From Nonomuraea jabiensis (lineage in GTDB: Bacteria; Actinomycetota; Actinomycetes; Streptosporangiales; Streptosporangiaceae): 64,000 nucleotides of DNA. The DNA lies in assembly GCF_014204795.1 (NCBI RefSeq), contig NZ_JACHMB010000001.1, positions 3,534,001 to 3,598,000 on the forward strand, given 5' to 3'. The position numbers and the translations under genes were made by a program. Below, piece by piece: positions 17,701 to 26,102 of this stretch. The number at the start of each line of letters is the position of its first letter. Position 1 is the first letter of the stretch. The notes under the pieces are model-generated. The model did no database searches. It saw only the letters and a list, made by a program, of their open reading frames with translations, and was not told the origin of the DNA.

Positions 17701-20353
17701 GCTTGTAGGCGCAGAACTCGTCCTCGTGCGGTGAGACGCGTAGCCGGTACGCGCCCGCCGCGAGGCTGTCGAGGCGCTTGCCACCGCACAGAGAGTTGGT
17801 GGCGACGCTCGCGCCCGCGGCGTTGAACAGCTCCCAGTTGAACCAGAGTCCCGGGCACTCCTGCGCGTCAACGAAGATCGAACCCGGCTGGCCCAGCGTG
17901 AACTGGTACTCGTCGCGCGCGACCTCGGTCTCCAGGTTGCCCGCTCCCTCGGCCGGGACGCCGTCCGAGGCCGTGAACGGCAGCGACACCGTGAACGTCT
18001 GTGGCGGCGTGACGTTCAGGTCGAGGTTGACGTTGTCGATCCCGAACGCCTGGTTCGAGATGCCCGCCACCCCGCTGGCCGTGGTCTTGAACTCGATCTG
18101 GCTCTTGTTGTGGGTGACCGGCATCGTGATCCGGTACTTGGCCCACGGCAGGCCGGTCGCGAGTTTCCCGGTCGCGACGGGCGTCAGCGTACTCGGCGTG
18201 ATCGTGTAGGGGGTACCGCGGTCGGTCTCGACCTGGACCGTCTCGGTGTCGGAGTCGGACGCCCAGTCGCCGACGGCCAGCAGGTCGAAGCTCAACGTCC
18301 CGCTCTTGTGAGACGGTAGCGACTGCGCGTAGAACCGGTACGAGTCCGTCCCGCTGAACGGCCCGGCGAACGTGCTCACCGCCGGATCGGTCGACACCCG
18401 CGACGGCCGCACGTTCGCGCTGAGCGCCCCCTGGAAGTCGATCGGCAGGTCCCCGTCCTCGTTGACGGTCTGTGCGGTCGGATCGAGGATGGGTTTCGTC
18501 TGCTCGGCGGCGGCCTTCGCGAACGAAGTGTCCGCCGTGAGCGCGATGTCCAGGATGCAGTCGTTGAATTGGAGGCCCGCCGGGACGCCGTTCGCCTCGC
18601 ACTGAGTGGTCGCCAGCTGGACCTGCTCGGGCGTCAGGTCGGCGACCGAGACGATCTTGGCCGGGAACTGCTTGTTCGTGAAGGTCGCGGTGCTCTGGCC
18701 CGGACCGTAGGTGAACAGCGACTCATTGTCGTCGATCCGCCAGGAGTCGGCGAAGCTGCTGTGCAGCACGGTCGGCGAGGCGTTGGCGGGCAGTTGGGTG
18801 CCGTCCCGCAGACGCAGGTCGTTCTTCGGGTTGCCGTCGGCGTCGCCGAGCAGGCCTATGAGGTCACTGTCGGGGGTCGGCGGCACGTAGAGGCTGGCGG
18901 CACCCCTCCTCCAGGACAGGGCAGGGCCGGCCACACCGTCGAACATGACGGCCCACTTGTCGTCCTTGCGCAGGATGAACGCGTTCTTGCCCAGATGGAG
19001 GAGCTGGCCGGTTTCGAGCGTGCGCTTCTGGTTGTCGATGTACAGGTCGTTCTCGTGGAACTCGACCAGGTGGTCGCCGGCCTCCATCGCGGCGTCGAAC
19101 ATCACCGAAACGTCCCTGCCGCCGCTGGCGGGGCTGAGCCGGCCCTGGATCTCCAGGTTCCACTTGTCGGACTGGGCGAGGATGAACTCGCCGACGGACT
19201 GCAGGTCGTAGCCCAGGCCGTCCGGGGTGGTGAAGTGCGGTTCGCCCTTCACCAGACTGCCGTGGTGGGTGAAATACCACCACAGGATGAGGCCGACCAG
19301 CGCCACTACGCCGATCCCCAGCGCCATCTCGATCGTGGCGAAGCCGGCGTCGATCAGGAACGCCCTGCCCGCCTGGCTGGCGAGGAACAGCTCGATCTCA
19401 GCGGTCAGCTCGGCCGCGGCGAGTTCGACGCTGCCATAGGCGCCGATGTCTTGGGCGAGCGTGGTCGGACCCACGGTCCGGATGCCCCTGATCAGCGGCA
19501 GAAGGTAGTCCGGGGGCTCCCACTTGAAGTCGTCGTCGTCCTCGTCCACGACCGGGATCTTGGCGGGCGGGCTGTTGGGATCCGCCGGGTCCTTCTGCCT
19601 CTCGCACTTGCGCTCCTTCTTGACCTCCCGGATGTCCAGGAGGCCGGAGGCGGGCGAGGTGGCTCTGTAGGTGGACAGCTGGTATCCCTTGTCGCCGCCA
19701 CCGAGCGGGCACGTCTTTCCCTTGCCGTAGACCTGGAACCAGTCCTCGTAGCCGCCCCAGCGGTTGAGGACCGCCCCGGCGCGGACGCCGTTGACGCCAT
19801 TGGCGGCGATCGCCGCGACGTACCGGCCGACCTGGCGTCCCCAGCCCTCATAGTCCGGGTTGCCCTTGACCTTGGCCTCGACCACCTCGGCGAAGCTGGT
19901 GCCGACCCGGTCGTAGTAGACGATGTCGGGCCGATCGCGGCCGTTGTTGAGGTACGTCTCCCATTGGACGTCCGGGTTGATGATCGCGCCGGGCTGTGCG
20001 GGCGGCGGGACGCCGAGGTGGTCGTTCAGGTACTTGATGGCGCGCGCCTGCCCAATGGACTCGATGCCGCCGCCGGCGCTGCACTCGTTGGGCTGTTGGT
20101 AGATGTAGGTGCCGAGCGCGGGACGGGCGGTAAGGCAGAAGCCGTTGTTGATGCGGCGGCGGGTGGCGTACATATTGTTGAACACGCAGCGTTTTTCGCC
20201 TCTGCCGGCGTTCGACCAGTCGTCGCTGTTCGGGGGGCAGGGGGCGGCGGCCGCAGCCACCGCCGCCGCCATTCTGGCCGTTAACGTCTCGTGGACGGGG
20301 CCTAACAGTGACGCCACGAGGACGCCCACCATGATTACGCAGAGACGCCGCAT
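14789..20353 (-). CDS. giant secreted protein: PD-(D/E)xK-like, VWD-like and nine tandem repeats
   Basis: A 1854-aa exported protein. The ATG at 20353 has GAGGTGA upstream and starts a signal peptide (MRRLCVIMVGVLVASLLGPV). Residues about 100-190 carry a nuclease-like PD (142-143), ExK (159-161) and a following QxxxY. A membrane-type segment (ALGIGVVALVGLILWWYF) lies near residue 360. Next is a von Willebrand D-like domain (GEPHFTTPDGLGYDLQSVGEF, then GLLGDADGNPKNDL). The last roughly 960 residues are nine repeats of about 105-108 aa, each with TTTxPGQNxTWSFAGTAGQ, a C-x3-C pair and a GTYTVxxDP end, similar to bacterial pre-peptidase-like beta domains. Role unknown; cell-surface or polymorphic-toxin-like function is inference. 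Confidence 0.75.
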   Translation of the reverse strand: MRRLCVIMVGVLVASLLGPVHETLTARMAAAVAAAAAPCPPNSDDWSNAGRGEKRCVFNNMYATRRRINNGFCLTARPALGTYIYQQPNECSAGGGIESIGQARAIKYLNDHLGVPPPAQPGAIINPDVQWETYLNNGRDRPDIVYYDRVGTSFAEVVEAKVKGNPDYEGWGRQVGRYVAAIAANGVNGVRAGAVLNRWGGYEDWFQVYGKGKTCPLGGGDKGYQLSTYRATSPASGLLDIREVKKERKCERQKDPADPNSPPAKIPVVDEDDDDFKWEPPDYLLPLIRGIRTVGPTTLAQDIGAYGSVELAAAELTAEIELFLASQAGRAFLIDAGFATIEMALGIGVVALVGLILWWYFTHHGSLVKGEPHFTTPDGLGYDLQSVGEFILAQSDKWNLEIQGRLSPASGGRDVSVMFDAAMEAGDHLVEFHENDLYIDNQKRTLETGQLLHLGKNAFILRKDDKWAVMFDGVAGPALSWRRGAASLYVPPTPDSDLIGLLGDADGNPKNDLRLRDGTQLPANASPTVLHSSFADSWRIDDNESLFTYGPGQSTATFTNKQFPAKIVSVADLTPEQVQLATTQCEANGVPAGLQFNDCILDIALTADTSFAKAAAEQTKPILDPTAQTVNEDGDLPIDFQGALSANVRPSRVSTDPAVSTFAGPFSGTDSYRFYAQSLPSHKSGTLSFDLLAVGDWASDSDTETVQVETDRGTPYTITPSTLTPVATGKLATGLPWAKYRITMPVTHNKSQIEFKTTASGVAGISNQAFGIDNVNLDLNVTPPQTFTVSLPFTASDGVPAEGAGNLETEVARDEYQFTLGQPGSIFVDAQECPGLWFNWELFNAAGASVATNSLCGGKRLDSLAAGAYRLRVSPHEDEFCAYKLSVSTIAPDVVKTAAIGGPKVSLETTQPGQYGTWTFAGTAGQKVSFEFTDGTLSSSTAATLRVKRPDGAVLASQSCGKTCFIDTETLPVTGTYSVVWDPKDAKTGSLALQLFEVTDLTGTVALGAPSTLTTTVPGQDAYWSFAGKAGQRIAFGVSGLTSSAYASVRKPDGTPLYGSTYCSTACAFNTVTLPADGTYTIIVDPTDARPGPMTAGVIAGDVTGTLTVGGAPVKLTTTGPGQNATWSFAGTAGQRIAFVLTGGTWDNNGYARASVRNPDGTDLFSPAYCKASCAFDTVTLPVTGTYTVVADPYGAAVGSISAQVTAGDVTGALTAGGAPVKLTTTGPGQNATWSFAGTAGQRIAFVLTGGTWDNNGYARASVRNPDGSDLFKPAYCQTSCAFDTVTLPVTGTYTVVADPYGTAVGSISAQVVAGDVTGTLTPGGAAVKLTTTEPGQNPTWSLAGKSGQRISITISGGTFTSAQASVLGPDGSVFLPKKSCSTSCFFDATVLPADGTYQVVVDPAGIYTGSASAQVNLVAQDVAAQVTVGGPASTLTTTIAGQHGVWTFAGTEGQQVSFNFTGSTFTSSSDAKVKVKKPDGTDLVADTRCGVNCLLEPTVLPATGTYTVELNPQNAKTGSLALQLYTVTHLTGSVIVGGAASSLTTTTPGQNGTWSFSGTSGQLVSLNFTDADFASTTGARVSVKKPDGSVLVAATYCGRNCFMEPIALPVAGTYTVEFDPQDGNVGKLTAQLYSITHLSGNVTVGGAASSLTTTTPGQNGTWSFSGTSGKLVSFNFTDANFANTTGAQVTVKKPDGTVLVAATYCGRNCFLDPVALPATGTYTVEFNPRDEQVGKLTLRTYSVADLSPVNITIGGATSTLTTMTPGQNGTWTFNGTANQKVTLTFTNSSFGSSIDAQVSVKKPDGTALGSPTYCGRNCTISATTLPATGTYTILFDPKAEKTGALTVKLALAS
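14795..17700 (-). repeat. Nine tandem coding repeats of about 320 bp
   Basis: Nine copies of a 105-108-codon unit form the C-terminal half of the giant protein. Copies 3 and 4, which meet near 16740, are almost identical at DNA level over most of a 321-bp period (for example the GCGCACCGAGGCGCGCGCG block at 16562 and 16883), implying recent duplication or gene conversion. Outer copies are more diverged. Confidence 0.85.
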
Positions 20354-20492
20354 GCGTTCACCTCGGATAAATGGGACATAAAGATCCGCAGCGGGAACGT
20401 ACACCATGAAGATCGGTTTGCGGCAGATCTGGAATCACCACGTTCCGTGATCGTCGACTATGCTGCGGTTCGGACCGCTCTTGGGAGGTACG

Positions 20493-21395
20493 GTGGTCGT
20501 CCACCGGTCATGGGAGATCGCATTCGACGCGTTGGCTTCACGGCCGGTGCGGGCGGCTCGGATGGTCGTCGTGGCTCATGGCCTCGATCGGGACGCCGTG
20601 CTCGTGCTGGACGCCGACAGCGACGAGTTCGTGACCGTCCCGGGGCTCCCGGCCCACCTCTCCCGCAATACGGTGTCGCTGTCGTCCGACGGGACCCGGC
20701 TGGTGTTCCTGTCGCGGCAGGACGACGGCGCCGGACCCATGCGGGTGGTGCTGCACGCGCTCGCCTCCGGAGCGCGGCAGGAGTTCGTCTCGGACGGTTT
20801 CGTGCGGGCGGCGCTCTCACCGGACGGCAGCCGGATCGCCGTCCTGGCAGACCTGTCGAACGGACCCGGAATCCCCGGCGTGGGCGACGAGATCGCCGGC
20901 ATCGTGCTGATCGAGACCGTCACCGGCGCCCGGCAGCCGCTCTGGTCGGCCGAGGGCTACTGGCAGGAAGACGCCATCAGCTGGTCCCCGGACGGGCGAC
21001 TCCTCGCCGCTACCTATCTGACGCTGGACGACGTCATCACCACCGTCGTCCTGGACCTTTCCGGCAAGGTGATCGGCGTTCACGAGGATCGGGTCGCCCT
21101 ACCCGGGGCGCACTCCGTCTGGACGTCCGACCGGGAACTCATCGTCTACCCGGAGCCCGACGACGAGAGCCCCCTCATCGCGATCGACGCCCTGACCGGA
21201 AGTGAGCGCCGCTTCACCCGGCGAAACTTCAGCGGCTACCTCGCCATCACCGGTGGCCGGGTCGTGCGTCCGGGATCTTCGCCCGAGCGGGTCGTCACGA
21301 CCGACTTGAATGACACCGACGAGCGTCCCTTCCTTACCTTCCGCCCCGCCGTCTCGATCGAGGCCATCGACATCGTCCCGTCCGCCGTCAGGTGA
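20493..21395 (+). CDS. TolB/WD40-like beta-propeller protein
   Basis: A protein of about 300 aa made of repeated blades with the SxDGxRLxxLS motif (SLSSDGTRLVFLSRQ, ALSPDGSRIAVLADL, SWSPDGRLLAATYL). No signal peptide is visible, so a cytoplasmic propeller is likely. The GTG at 20493 was preferred because GGGAGG lies just upstream (short spacing of 4); ATG 20460 would add 11 residues and overlaps a TATGCT box that could be the -10. It diverges from the giant repeat protein across 140 bases. Function unknown. Confidence 0.65.
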   Translation: MVVHRSWEIAFDALASRPVRAARMVVVAHGLDRDAVLVLDADSDEFVTVPGLPAHLSRNTVSLSSDGTRLVFLSRQDDGAGPMRVVLHALASGARQEFVSDGFVRAALSPDGSRIAVLADLSNGPGIPGVGDEIAGIVLIETVTGARQPLWSAEGYWQEDAISWSPDGRLLAATYLTLDDVITTVVLDLSGKVIGVHEDRVALPGAHSVWTSDRELIVYPEPDDESPLIAIDALTGSERRFTRRNFSGYLAITGGRVVRPGSSPERVVTTDLNDTDERPFLTFRPAVSIEAIDIVPSAVR

Positions 21396-21439
21396 CCCGT
21401 GGGGCGCCTCTTCGGCCGCAGGATCCCGACCGGCCACCG

Positions 21440-22786
21440 CTAACTCAGCGCCGTCGACAACCACTTGCCGTTTACTCGTACGTAGAGGCGTCTGTTGGTC
21501 GAGTCGACCGCAAGTGTCCCATCGACCGGGGTGTGCGTGAACGATGCGTCGCTGACCGGGCCTGCGACCATCCGCAGCGGCGGGTTCGGCTGGTTCTTGG
21601 TTGGGATGGCACCGCCGGACTGTCCTCCGATGTTCGCGTTGCAGTTCTCCACCCGGAAATCGCCGGTGCTTGAGGCTTCGTAGTAAATGTGACTGCCAGT
21701 CGGCTTTGTGGAGTAACGCCCCACGACGTTACGCAGGACGGCGGTCGAGCCGGAGCCGGAGTAGAGATCGATCCCGGAGTTGACCGTCGCCGCCGACGGA
21801 CCGTTGGCGATCAGCACGTTCTCCAGGGCGCTGGCGCTTCCCGCCCAGGCGATGATGTTCTGGGCAGTGGAATACCCGGAGGCAAAACCACCCGCGTAAG
21901 CATAGATATTGGACGCATAGATATGCCTGCAGGACGCGTCGACCTTCAGGTGCGGGCCGCCCTGCATCCTGGAGGTTTCGAATTTGCAGTCCGTCAGATA
22001 GATCCCATTGGGATTATTGTTCTTCGCGGTGCCCTGGGTGATCCACAAGGCCCCGGTGCCGAAGGCCTCCATGCGGCATCCGATGAAATGGATCTGGTTG
22101 ACGTTGTCGGCACTGTATCCCCAGCCGGCCGTGGCAGAGGAGTTTCGAAGCCACACGTTGGGCTGAGTAGTGCTGTTCGCGGTGCCGGTGCTCTCCTCGA
22201 TCACCAGATTGTAGAACCTGGAGTCCCAGAACTCGACGGCGTCGATGCACAGGTCGTTGTTGCTCGACATGAAAACATCACGGAAGTAGGAGTTGTCATT
22301 GTAGTAAAGCTCGAGCAGCAACCCGGTCTTGCCGTTGCCGTTGAACCCGAGGTTTTCGATCGAACAGTAGCGCCGATGTTCCGACCCGCTCGTGTCGGTA
22401 GGGGCTCCGGACATACGCAACAGGATGCCGTTCGCCTTCTTGACCAGCGTGGAGGCCTTGCTGCTCGCCCCGGCCAGTCGGATTCCGTTGCCGCCGATGG
22501 ACAAGGCCGGGCCGCCGGCCGTCGGGGTGACCGCGTACGCCCCCGCGGGGAAGTACACGGTGCCGCCTCCAGCGGCCACCGCTGCATCGATCGCGGCCTG
22601 GACCTTCGGGGTGTCGTCATCGGCCCCGTTGCCGATCGCCCCGTAGTCCTTGACATTGAACCAGTCCAGCGGTGTCGTCTCCGCTGCCGCATACGGGGTC
22701 TTCGCGATCATGGCGGCACCCGCCAGCCCTGCGGCGGTGCTCCACAGCGCCCTACGCCCCATGCTCGGACCCTTCGGCTCCGTCAC
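21440..22786 (-). CDS. Tat-exported pectate-lyase-fold (right-handed beta-helix) protein
   Basis: A 448-aa protein with a twin-arginine signal (GRRALWSTAAGLAGAAM, cleavage after TPYAAA) and the Pectate_lyase_3 entry WFNVKDYGAIGNGADDDTPKVQAAID, followed by GGGTVYFPAGAYAV. The body is a beta-helix with many Asn/Ser/Gly turns, and the end (DGTLAVDSTNRRLYVRVNGKW) resembles phage tailspike or tail-fibre C-termini. It is likely secreted and may bind or cleave a polysaccharide. Catalytic residues cannot be assigned. It is the last intact gene before repeat copy B. Confidence 0.75.
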   Translation of the reverse strand: MTEPKGPSMGRRALWSTAAGLAGAAMIAKTPYAAAETTPLDWFNVKDYGAIGNGADDDTPKVQAAIDAAVAAGGGTVYFPAGAYAVTPTAGGPALSIGGNGIRLAGASSKASTLVKKANGILLRMSGAPTDTSGSEHRRYCSIENLGFNGNGKTGLLLELYYNDNSYFRDVFMSSNNDLCIDAVEFWDSRFYNLVIEESTGTANSTTQPNVWLRNSSATAGWGYSADNVNQIHFIGCRMEAFGTGALWITQGTAKNNNPNGIYLTDCKFETSRMQGGPHLKVDASCRHIYASNIYAYAGGFASGYSTAQNIIAWAGSASALENVLIANGPSAATVNSGIDLYSGSGSTAVLRNVVGRYSTKPTGSHIYYEASSTGDFRVENCNANIGGQSGGAIPTKNQPNPPLRMVAGPVSDASFTHTPVDGTLAVDSTNRRLYVRVNGKWLSTALS

Positions 22787-22830
22787 GCCACAGCCCCCCT
22801 AGAGATCGGCTTGAGGATTAAATCAGTTCG

Positions 22831-23062
22831 TCGCGCCCGTTGGTGAGTGAACAAGGCGGTCTTCGACGAGGGGCGTGCTGAACGATCGTCAGCTGCGAAT
22901 CGTGAAGGAGCGCGCCCGTGATCTGCGGGCGCTGCTACCGCGTCTGCGTCACCGCGAAGGGCGAACGTACGTCGCGGGGTCAGTCCGAACCGGCGAGCTG
23001 ATCATCAGCGATGCATGCAAGCTCTGAGCAGAGCAAGTGAGCGCGACGACAATCTTCACTAC
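22831..23062 (+). repeat. Direct repeat copy B (broken msrA-end/110-aa ORF)
   Basis: Reads as the last codons of an msrA (VAPVGE stop) and the start of the 110-aa ORF, then jumps over 137 bases relative to copy A at 9697-10067. The junction is at a shared GAG. A 2-base deletion near 23014 adds a second lesion. Because 137 is not a multiple of three, the ORF is destroyed. The stretch 22787-23263 contains no intact gene; besides this copy it holds only the IS3 fragment. Confidence 0.8.
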
Positions 23063-23154
23063 CGGATGAAGGCCGCCCGCCAGCACCGCCTACGCGCTTG
23101 ACCACCGCCACGAAGGACCCGAGACGGCAGAACTCAACGACGGAAGGGACATCA

Positions 23155-23247
23155 ATGCGCGTACGGTTCGCCGACAAGGCGCCGGCACAGGTCTGGGCCA
23201 CGCTGCTGGAGTCCGACCGCCCTGAAGGAAGGCGCGACCCAGGCTGA
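23155..23247 (+). mobile_element. IS3-family transposase OrfB fragment
   Basis: A 30-codon stub (MRVRFADKAPAQVWATLLES, then DRPEGRRDPG and a stop). RFADKAPAQVWATLL is the conserved segment just before the DDE catalytic core in IS3-family OrfB. No terminal inverted repeats or catalytic residues remain. It lies immediately outside repeat copy B. Confidence 0.45.
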
Positions 23248-23263
23248 CCGAGGCGCGGATATG

Positions 23264-24454
23264 TCAGCTCGGCGCCTCGTCGGTCCATTCGGCGACCTCG
23301 TACGTCTCGTACTCGGATACCTCGCCAGGCTCGTGAAAACGGTCAGGCTGGCTCTCGGTCGTCAGGCGGCGAGGCTTGCCGTCGTCTCCCGGGGGGAGAT
23401 CGCGGGAGCCGCGCGGCGGCGTCGCCACGAGATCCCGCATGGCCAGCAGTGTTCCGTTGTCAGGGTCGATGATCCACTGGCGTCGGTAGTTACCGAGCTG
23501 CTTGGGTGCGGTGGAGAGGCCGAGGGGAATGGTCGTCTCCAACGGCAGGGAAATCACCACTCCAGGACGGCCCAGCGGGTCGGTCGTCCTGCTCTCGACC
23601 TTGACGCCGGGCAGGGTGGCGAGCATCCGGAACGCGGCCGCCCGCACCGCCGGCGGGACGAGCGCCTCGGCCAGCAAGGTGCCCGCCACATCACTCAGCG
23701 CCCGAACACGCTTCTCACCTTGCAGAGCCCGCATCGGCTGCCGTGTGACTTTCGGAGCATACGCTTCCCAATTGCCCTTGAGATCCAGCAGCGCGTTCTC
23801 CAACTGTTCGGGCTGGGTCGGCAGCGCAGCCAGCTGTTGCGGTGTCATGCCGAAGAATCGTCGATCGTCCACCCTGCGGCACGCTTGCTTCCTTTTCGGA
23901 GTCTCCAGGAACAGGGTGCCCGGCCCATCAGCAGTCGCGACCTGCACCTTCATGGGAGCTCCCGCCTTCCGCCATTTCTGCCTGTCGCGGGCGGTCCACG
24001 GGCGGGCAGGCAAGTCCTGGACGGCGATGCACGCCTTGCCGCGCTGGTCGGTCCAGTCGTCGTACTGCATCCTCGACTCGATCTTGTAGTGGTCCGCCAC
24101 GTTCTCGCCGACCGCGTAGATCTTCCCGGCGATCCGGGTGGTGTGCCAGTACGTGCCGGTCGGCCCCTTCTGCACATTGGCGGCGGCCACCAGCAGTGCG
24201 TTGCCCGGTGCCTGAGGGCTCCCGTTCTCGCCGAAACGGACCGGCTGGTCCCGACCCGAGGTCAGAGAGATGGCGGCCAGGGTCGCCGCGACCAGGGCGG
24301 CCGTCGCCATCATGCTCACCGTCGAAACTCTGAAGCTGCGGCGGGAGCGTGGCGGAGGATCAGAGCGCCAGTTGGCACGCAGGGCGAGCTGGTCCGGGCC
24401 CTCCTCCTGGGCCAGTGCCGTCCGCATCTGCCGCAGTGCGTCGAGTTCATCCAT
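23264..24454 (-). CDS. CU044_5270 family membrane protein
   Basis: A 396-aa protein: a cytoplasmic N-terminus (MDELDALRQMRTALAQEE), one transmembrane segment near residues 45-65 (VSTVSMMATAALVAATLAAISL) and a large extracytoplasmic domain. This matches the CU044_5270 family, which in actinomycetes follows ECF sigma factor genes. Here it overlaps the sigma gene by 8 bases, so a membrane partner or anti-sigma-like role is likely, although no zinc-binding anti-sigma motif is seen. Confidence 0.8.
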   Translation of the reverse strand: MDELDALRQMRTALAQEEGPDQLALRANWRSDPPPRSRRSFRVSTVSMMATAALVAATLAAISLTSGRDQPVRFGENGSPQAPGNALLVAAANVQKGPTGTYWHTTRIAGKIYAVGENVADHYKIESRMQYDDWTDQRGKACIAVQDLPARPWTARDRQKWRKAGAPMKVQVATADGPGTLFLETPKRKQACRRVDDRRFFGMTPQQLAALPTQPEQLENALLDLKGNWEAYAPKVTRQPMRALQGEKRVRALSDVAGTLLAEALVPPAVRAAAFRMLATLPGVKVESRTTDPLGRPGVVISLPLETTIPLGLSTAPKQLGNYRRQWIIDPDNGTLLAMRDLVATPPRGSRDLPPGDDGKPRRLTTESQPDRFHEPGEVSEYETYEVAEWTDEAPS

Positions 24455-25031
24455 CGTTGTTCTCCCCCAGGAGGGCTTTGCGGAGTTTCGTCCGAGCCCG
24501 GTGAATCTTGGCCTTGACGGTGCCGAGGGGCAGATTCAGAACCGCCGCGATCTCGGCGTATGACAGCTGGCCCCAGGCCAGCAACAAAATGGCGCTGCGA
24601 TCCTGGGAGCTCAGTGCCGCGAGGGCCTTCGCCAGATGAGGGCCCTGCGCCGCGGCGGCCATGCGATCGCTGACCAGCTCGGCGATGCCGTCCTCGGCCG
24701 GGTCCACGCCTGTTCGGGCGAACGCCCTGAACATGCGGGTTTCCTGCCGATGGTGCTTGGCGATCAAATTGCTGGCGATGCCCCATAGCCATGCGGCGAA
24801 TTCTGATCGCCCGTCGAACCGTCCCCGCTGCCGGAACGCGGTGGCGAACGCTTCCGCCACGATGTCATCGGCGAGAGTGCGTCCAAGGCGACGCTTGATG
24901 TAGGCGTGAAGTCGCGGCGCGTGACGGTGGAACAGTTCGCCGAATGCCTCAGGGTCTTCCGAAGAGGCGGCGACAAGTTCTGCATCGCCGAGCTTCTCCG
25001 TAGGCCGACTCACCACTCTGGCCGTAGCCAC
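24447..25031 (-). CDS. ECF RNA polymerase sigma factor
   Basis: A 194-aa sigma-70 family member with region 2 (AFGELFHRHAPRLHAYIKRRLG, DDIVAEAFATAFRQRGRFD, FAAWLWGIASNLIAKHHRQ) and region 4 (LAALSSQDRSAILLLAWGQLSYAEIAAVLNLPLGTVKAKIHRARTKLR). It is the SigE-like type that pairs with CU044_5270 genes. The GTG at 25031 is assigned without a visible RBS; internal GTGs at residues 6-7 are alternatives. It probably directs expression of its own operon. Confidence 0.88.
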   Translation of the reverse strand: MATARVVSRPTEKLGDAELVAASSEDPEAFGELFHRHAPRLHAYIKRRLGRTLADDIVAEAFATAFRQRGRFDGRSEFAAWLWGIASNLIAKHHRQETRMFRAFARTGVDPAEDGIAELVSDRMAAAAQGPHLAKALAALSSQDRSAILLLAWGQLSYAEIAAVLNLPLGTVKAKIHRARTKLRKALLGENNDG

Positions 25032-25220
25032 GGGGCGGTGTGTCGCTTCATGATCGGTTCCTCCGGGTCCAGGGTGCTTGATGTACCCCCTCTATCCCGA
25101 AGGCCGCTCCCCGGTTGCGTCCCTGTTCGTCAGGCGCCTGATTCCACGGTTCTCTGAGCGCACTGTGGCGGGTTGGGGCTGCGCCGGCGAATCCAGACTG
25201 GCTCGCCGACAGATTGATCC

Positions 25221-25271
25221 ACATCGCCGGCACCGGGGTGGCCTGTCCGGTCGGGTTGACGTCCGGTGAGG
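25221..25271 (+). repeat. Third fragment of an msrA 3' end (copy C)
   Basis: Thirty-two bases (25223-25254) match 9663-9694 of msrA with one mismatch. In the msrA frame they read [11 protein letters not shown] and continue LTSGEAL, a plausible but different MsrA C-terminus. It lies in the 252-base space between the sigma factor and DeoR genes, which otherwise has no supported gene. Confidence 0.65.
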
Positions 25272-25283
25272 CCCTGACAAGCG

Positions 25284-26102
25284 CTAGGGCTTGGTCGCGG
25301 GGGTGAGCACCTCCACGCCGCTCGCCTTGAGGGCGTCCCGCAGGTCGGGTGGCGGTGCGGTGTCGGTGATCAGGTAGTCGGCGGCGCCTAGTTCCGACAC
25401 CTGGGCGAACAGGCGGCGGCCGAACTTGGAGGAGTCGACGAGGATCGCCACGCGGGCCGCACGGGAGATCATCTCCTGCATCATCGCGGCCTCGGCGAGG
25501 TTGCTCGTCGTGTAGCCGGCGTCGGCGGCGACCGCGCCGACGCCGATCAGCGCCAGATCGCAGCTGATGTCCAGCTCGGCGCCGGTGTTGGCGCGGAAGC
25601 TGACCGGGCCGATCGTGGCGAGGGTGAGCGCGCGCACCGCGCCGCCGAAGACGTAGATGTCGCGGATGGCCGTAGGCGGGAGCGCGCTCGGCACCAGCAG
25701 ATTGTTCGTCGCCACCGTGAGGTCGCGGTGCTGGCCCAGGCTGCGGGCGAGCGCAAGGGTGGTCGTCCCGCCGTTGATCATGATGGTCGAGCCGTCGTCG
25801 ACCAGTGTCGCGGCCAGGGCCCCGATCTTCTCCTTCTCCTGCTCCTGCACGGCAAGCCGCTGGTCGACGGCGCGGTCGGTGCGGGAGACCGTGGACAGGC
25901 TGACAGCGCCGCCGTATGTACGCACGAGGATGCCCTCGGCGGCCAGCTGATCGAGATCGCGTCGCACGGTGTCGATGGAGACGCCGAAGCGCTCGGCGAG
26001 CTCGCTCACCGTGACCTGGCCGGTGTCGGCCACGTACGCGGCCAGCTGAGCTTTGCGCCCGGCGGGTAGGTGGCGCTGCCGCTCGTCCCTGTCAACGCTC
26101 AC
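25284..26102 (-). CDS. DeoR/GlpR-family transcriptional regulator
   Basis: A 272-aa sugar-catabolism repressor. The DeoR HTH is at residues 13-60 (GRKAQLAAYVADTGQVTVSELAERFGVSIDTVRRDLDQLAAEG), followed by the DeoR C-terminal sugar-phosphate sensor domain (TIMINGGTTTLALARSL, DLALIGVGAV, GYTTSNLAEAAMMQEM). GTG 26102 was chosen because AAGGGGGAA lies just upstream; the longer frame is unsupported. It diverges from the sugar ABC operon and is its likely regulator, responding to a phosphorylated sugar. Confidence 0.9.
   Translation of the reverse strand: MSVDRDERQRHLPAGRKAQLAAYVADTGQVTVSELAERFGVSIDTVRRDLDQLAAEGILVRTYGGAVSLSTVSRTDRAVDQRLAVQEQEKEKIGALAATLVDDGSTIMINGGTTTLALARSLGQHRDLTVATNNLLVPSALPPTAIRDIYVFGGAVRALTLATIGPVSFRANTGAELDISCDLALIGVGAVAADAGYTTSNLAEAAMMQEMISRAARVAILVDSSKFGRRLFAQVSELGAADYLITDTAPPPDLRDALKASGVEVLTPATKP

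Noticed and set aside
22980..23288. Leftward frame opposite repeat copy B
   Set aside because: No RBS or recognisable protein; it runs through the broken repeat and the IS3 stub.
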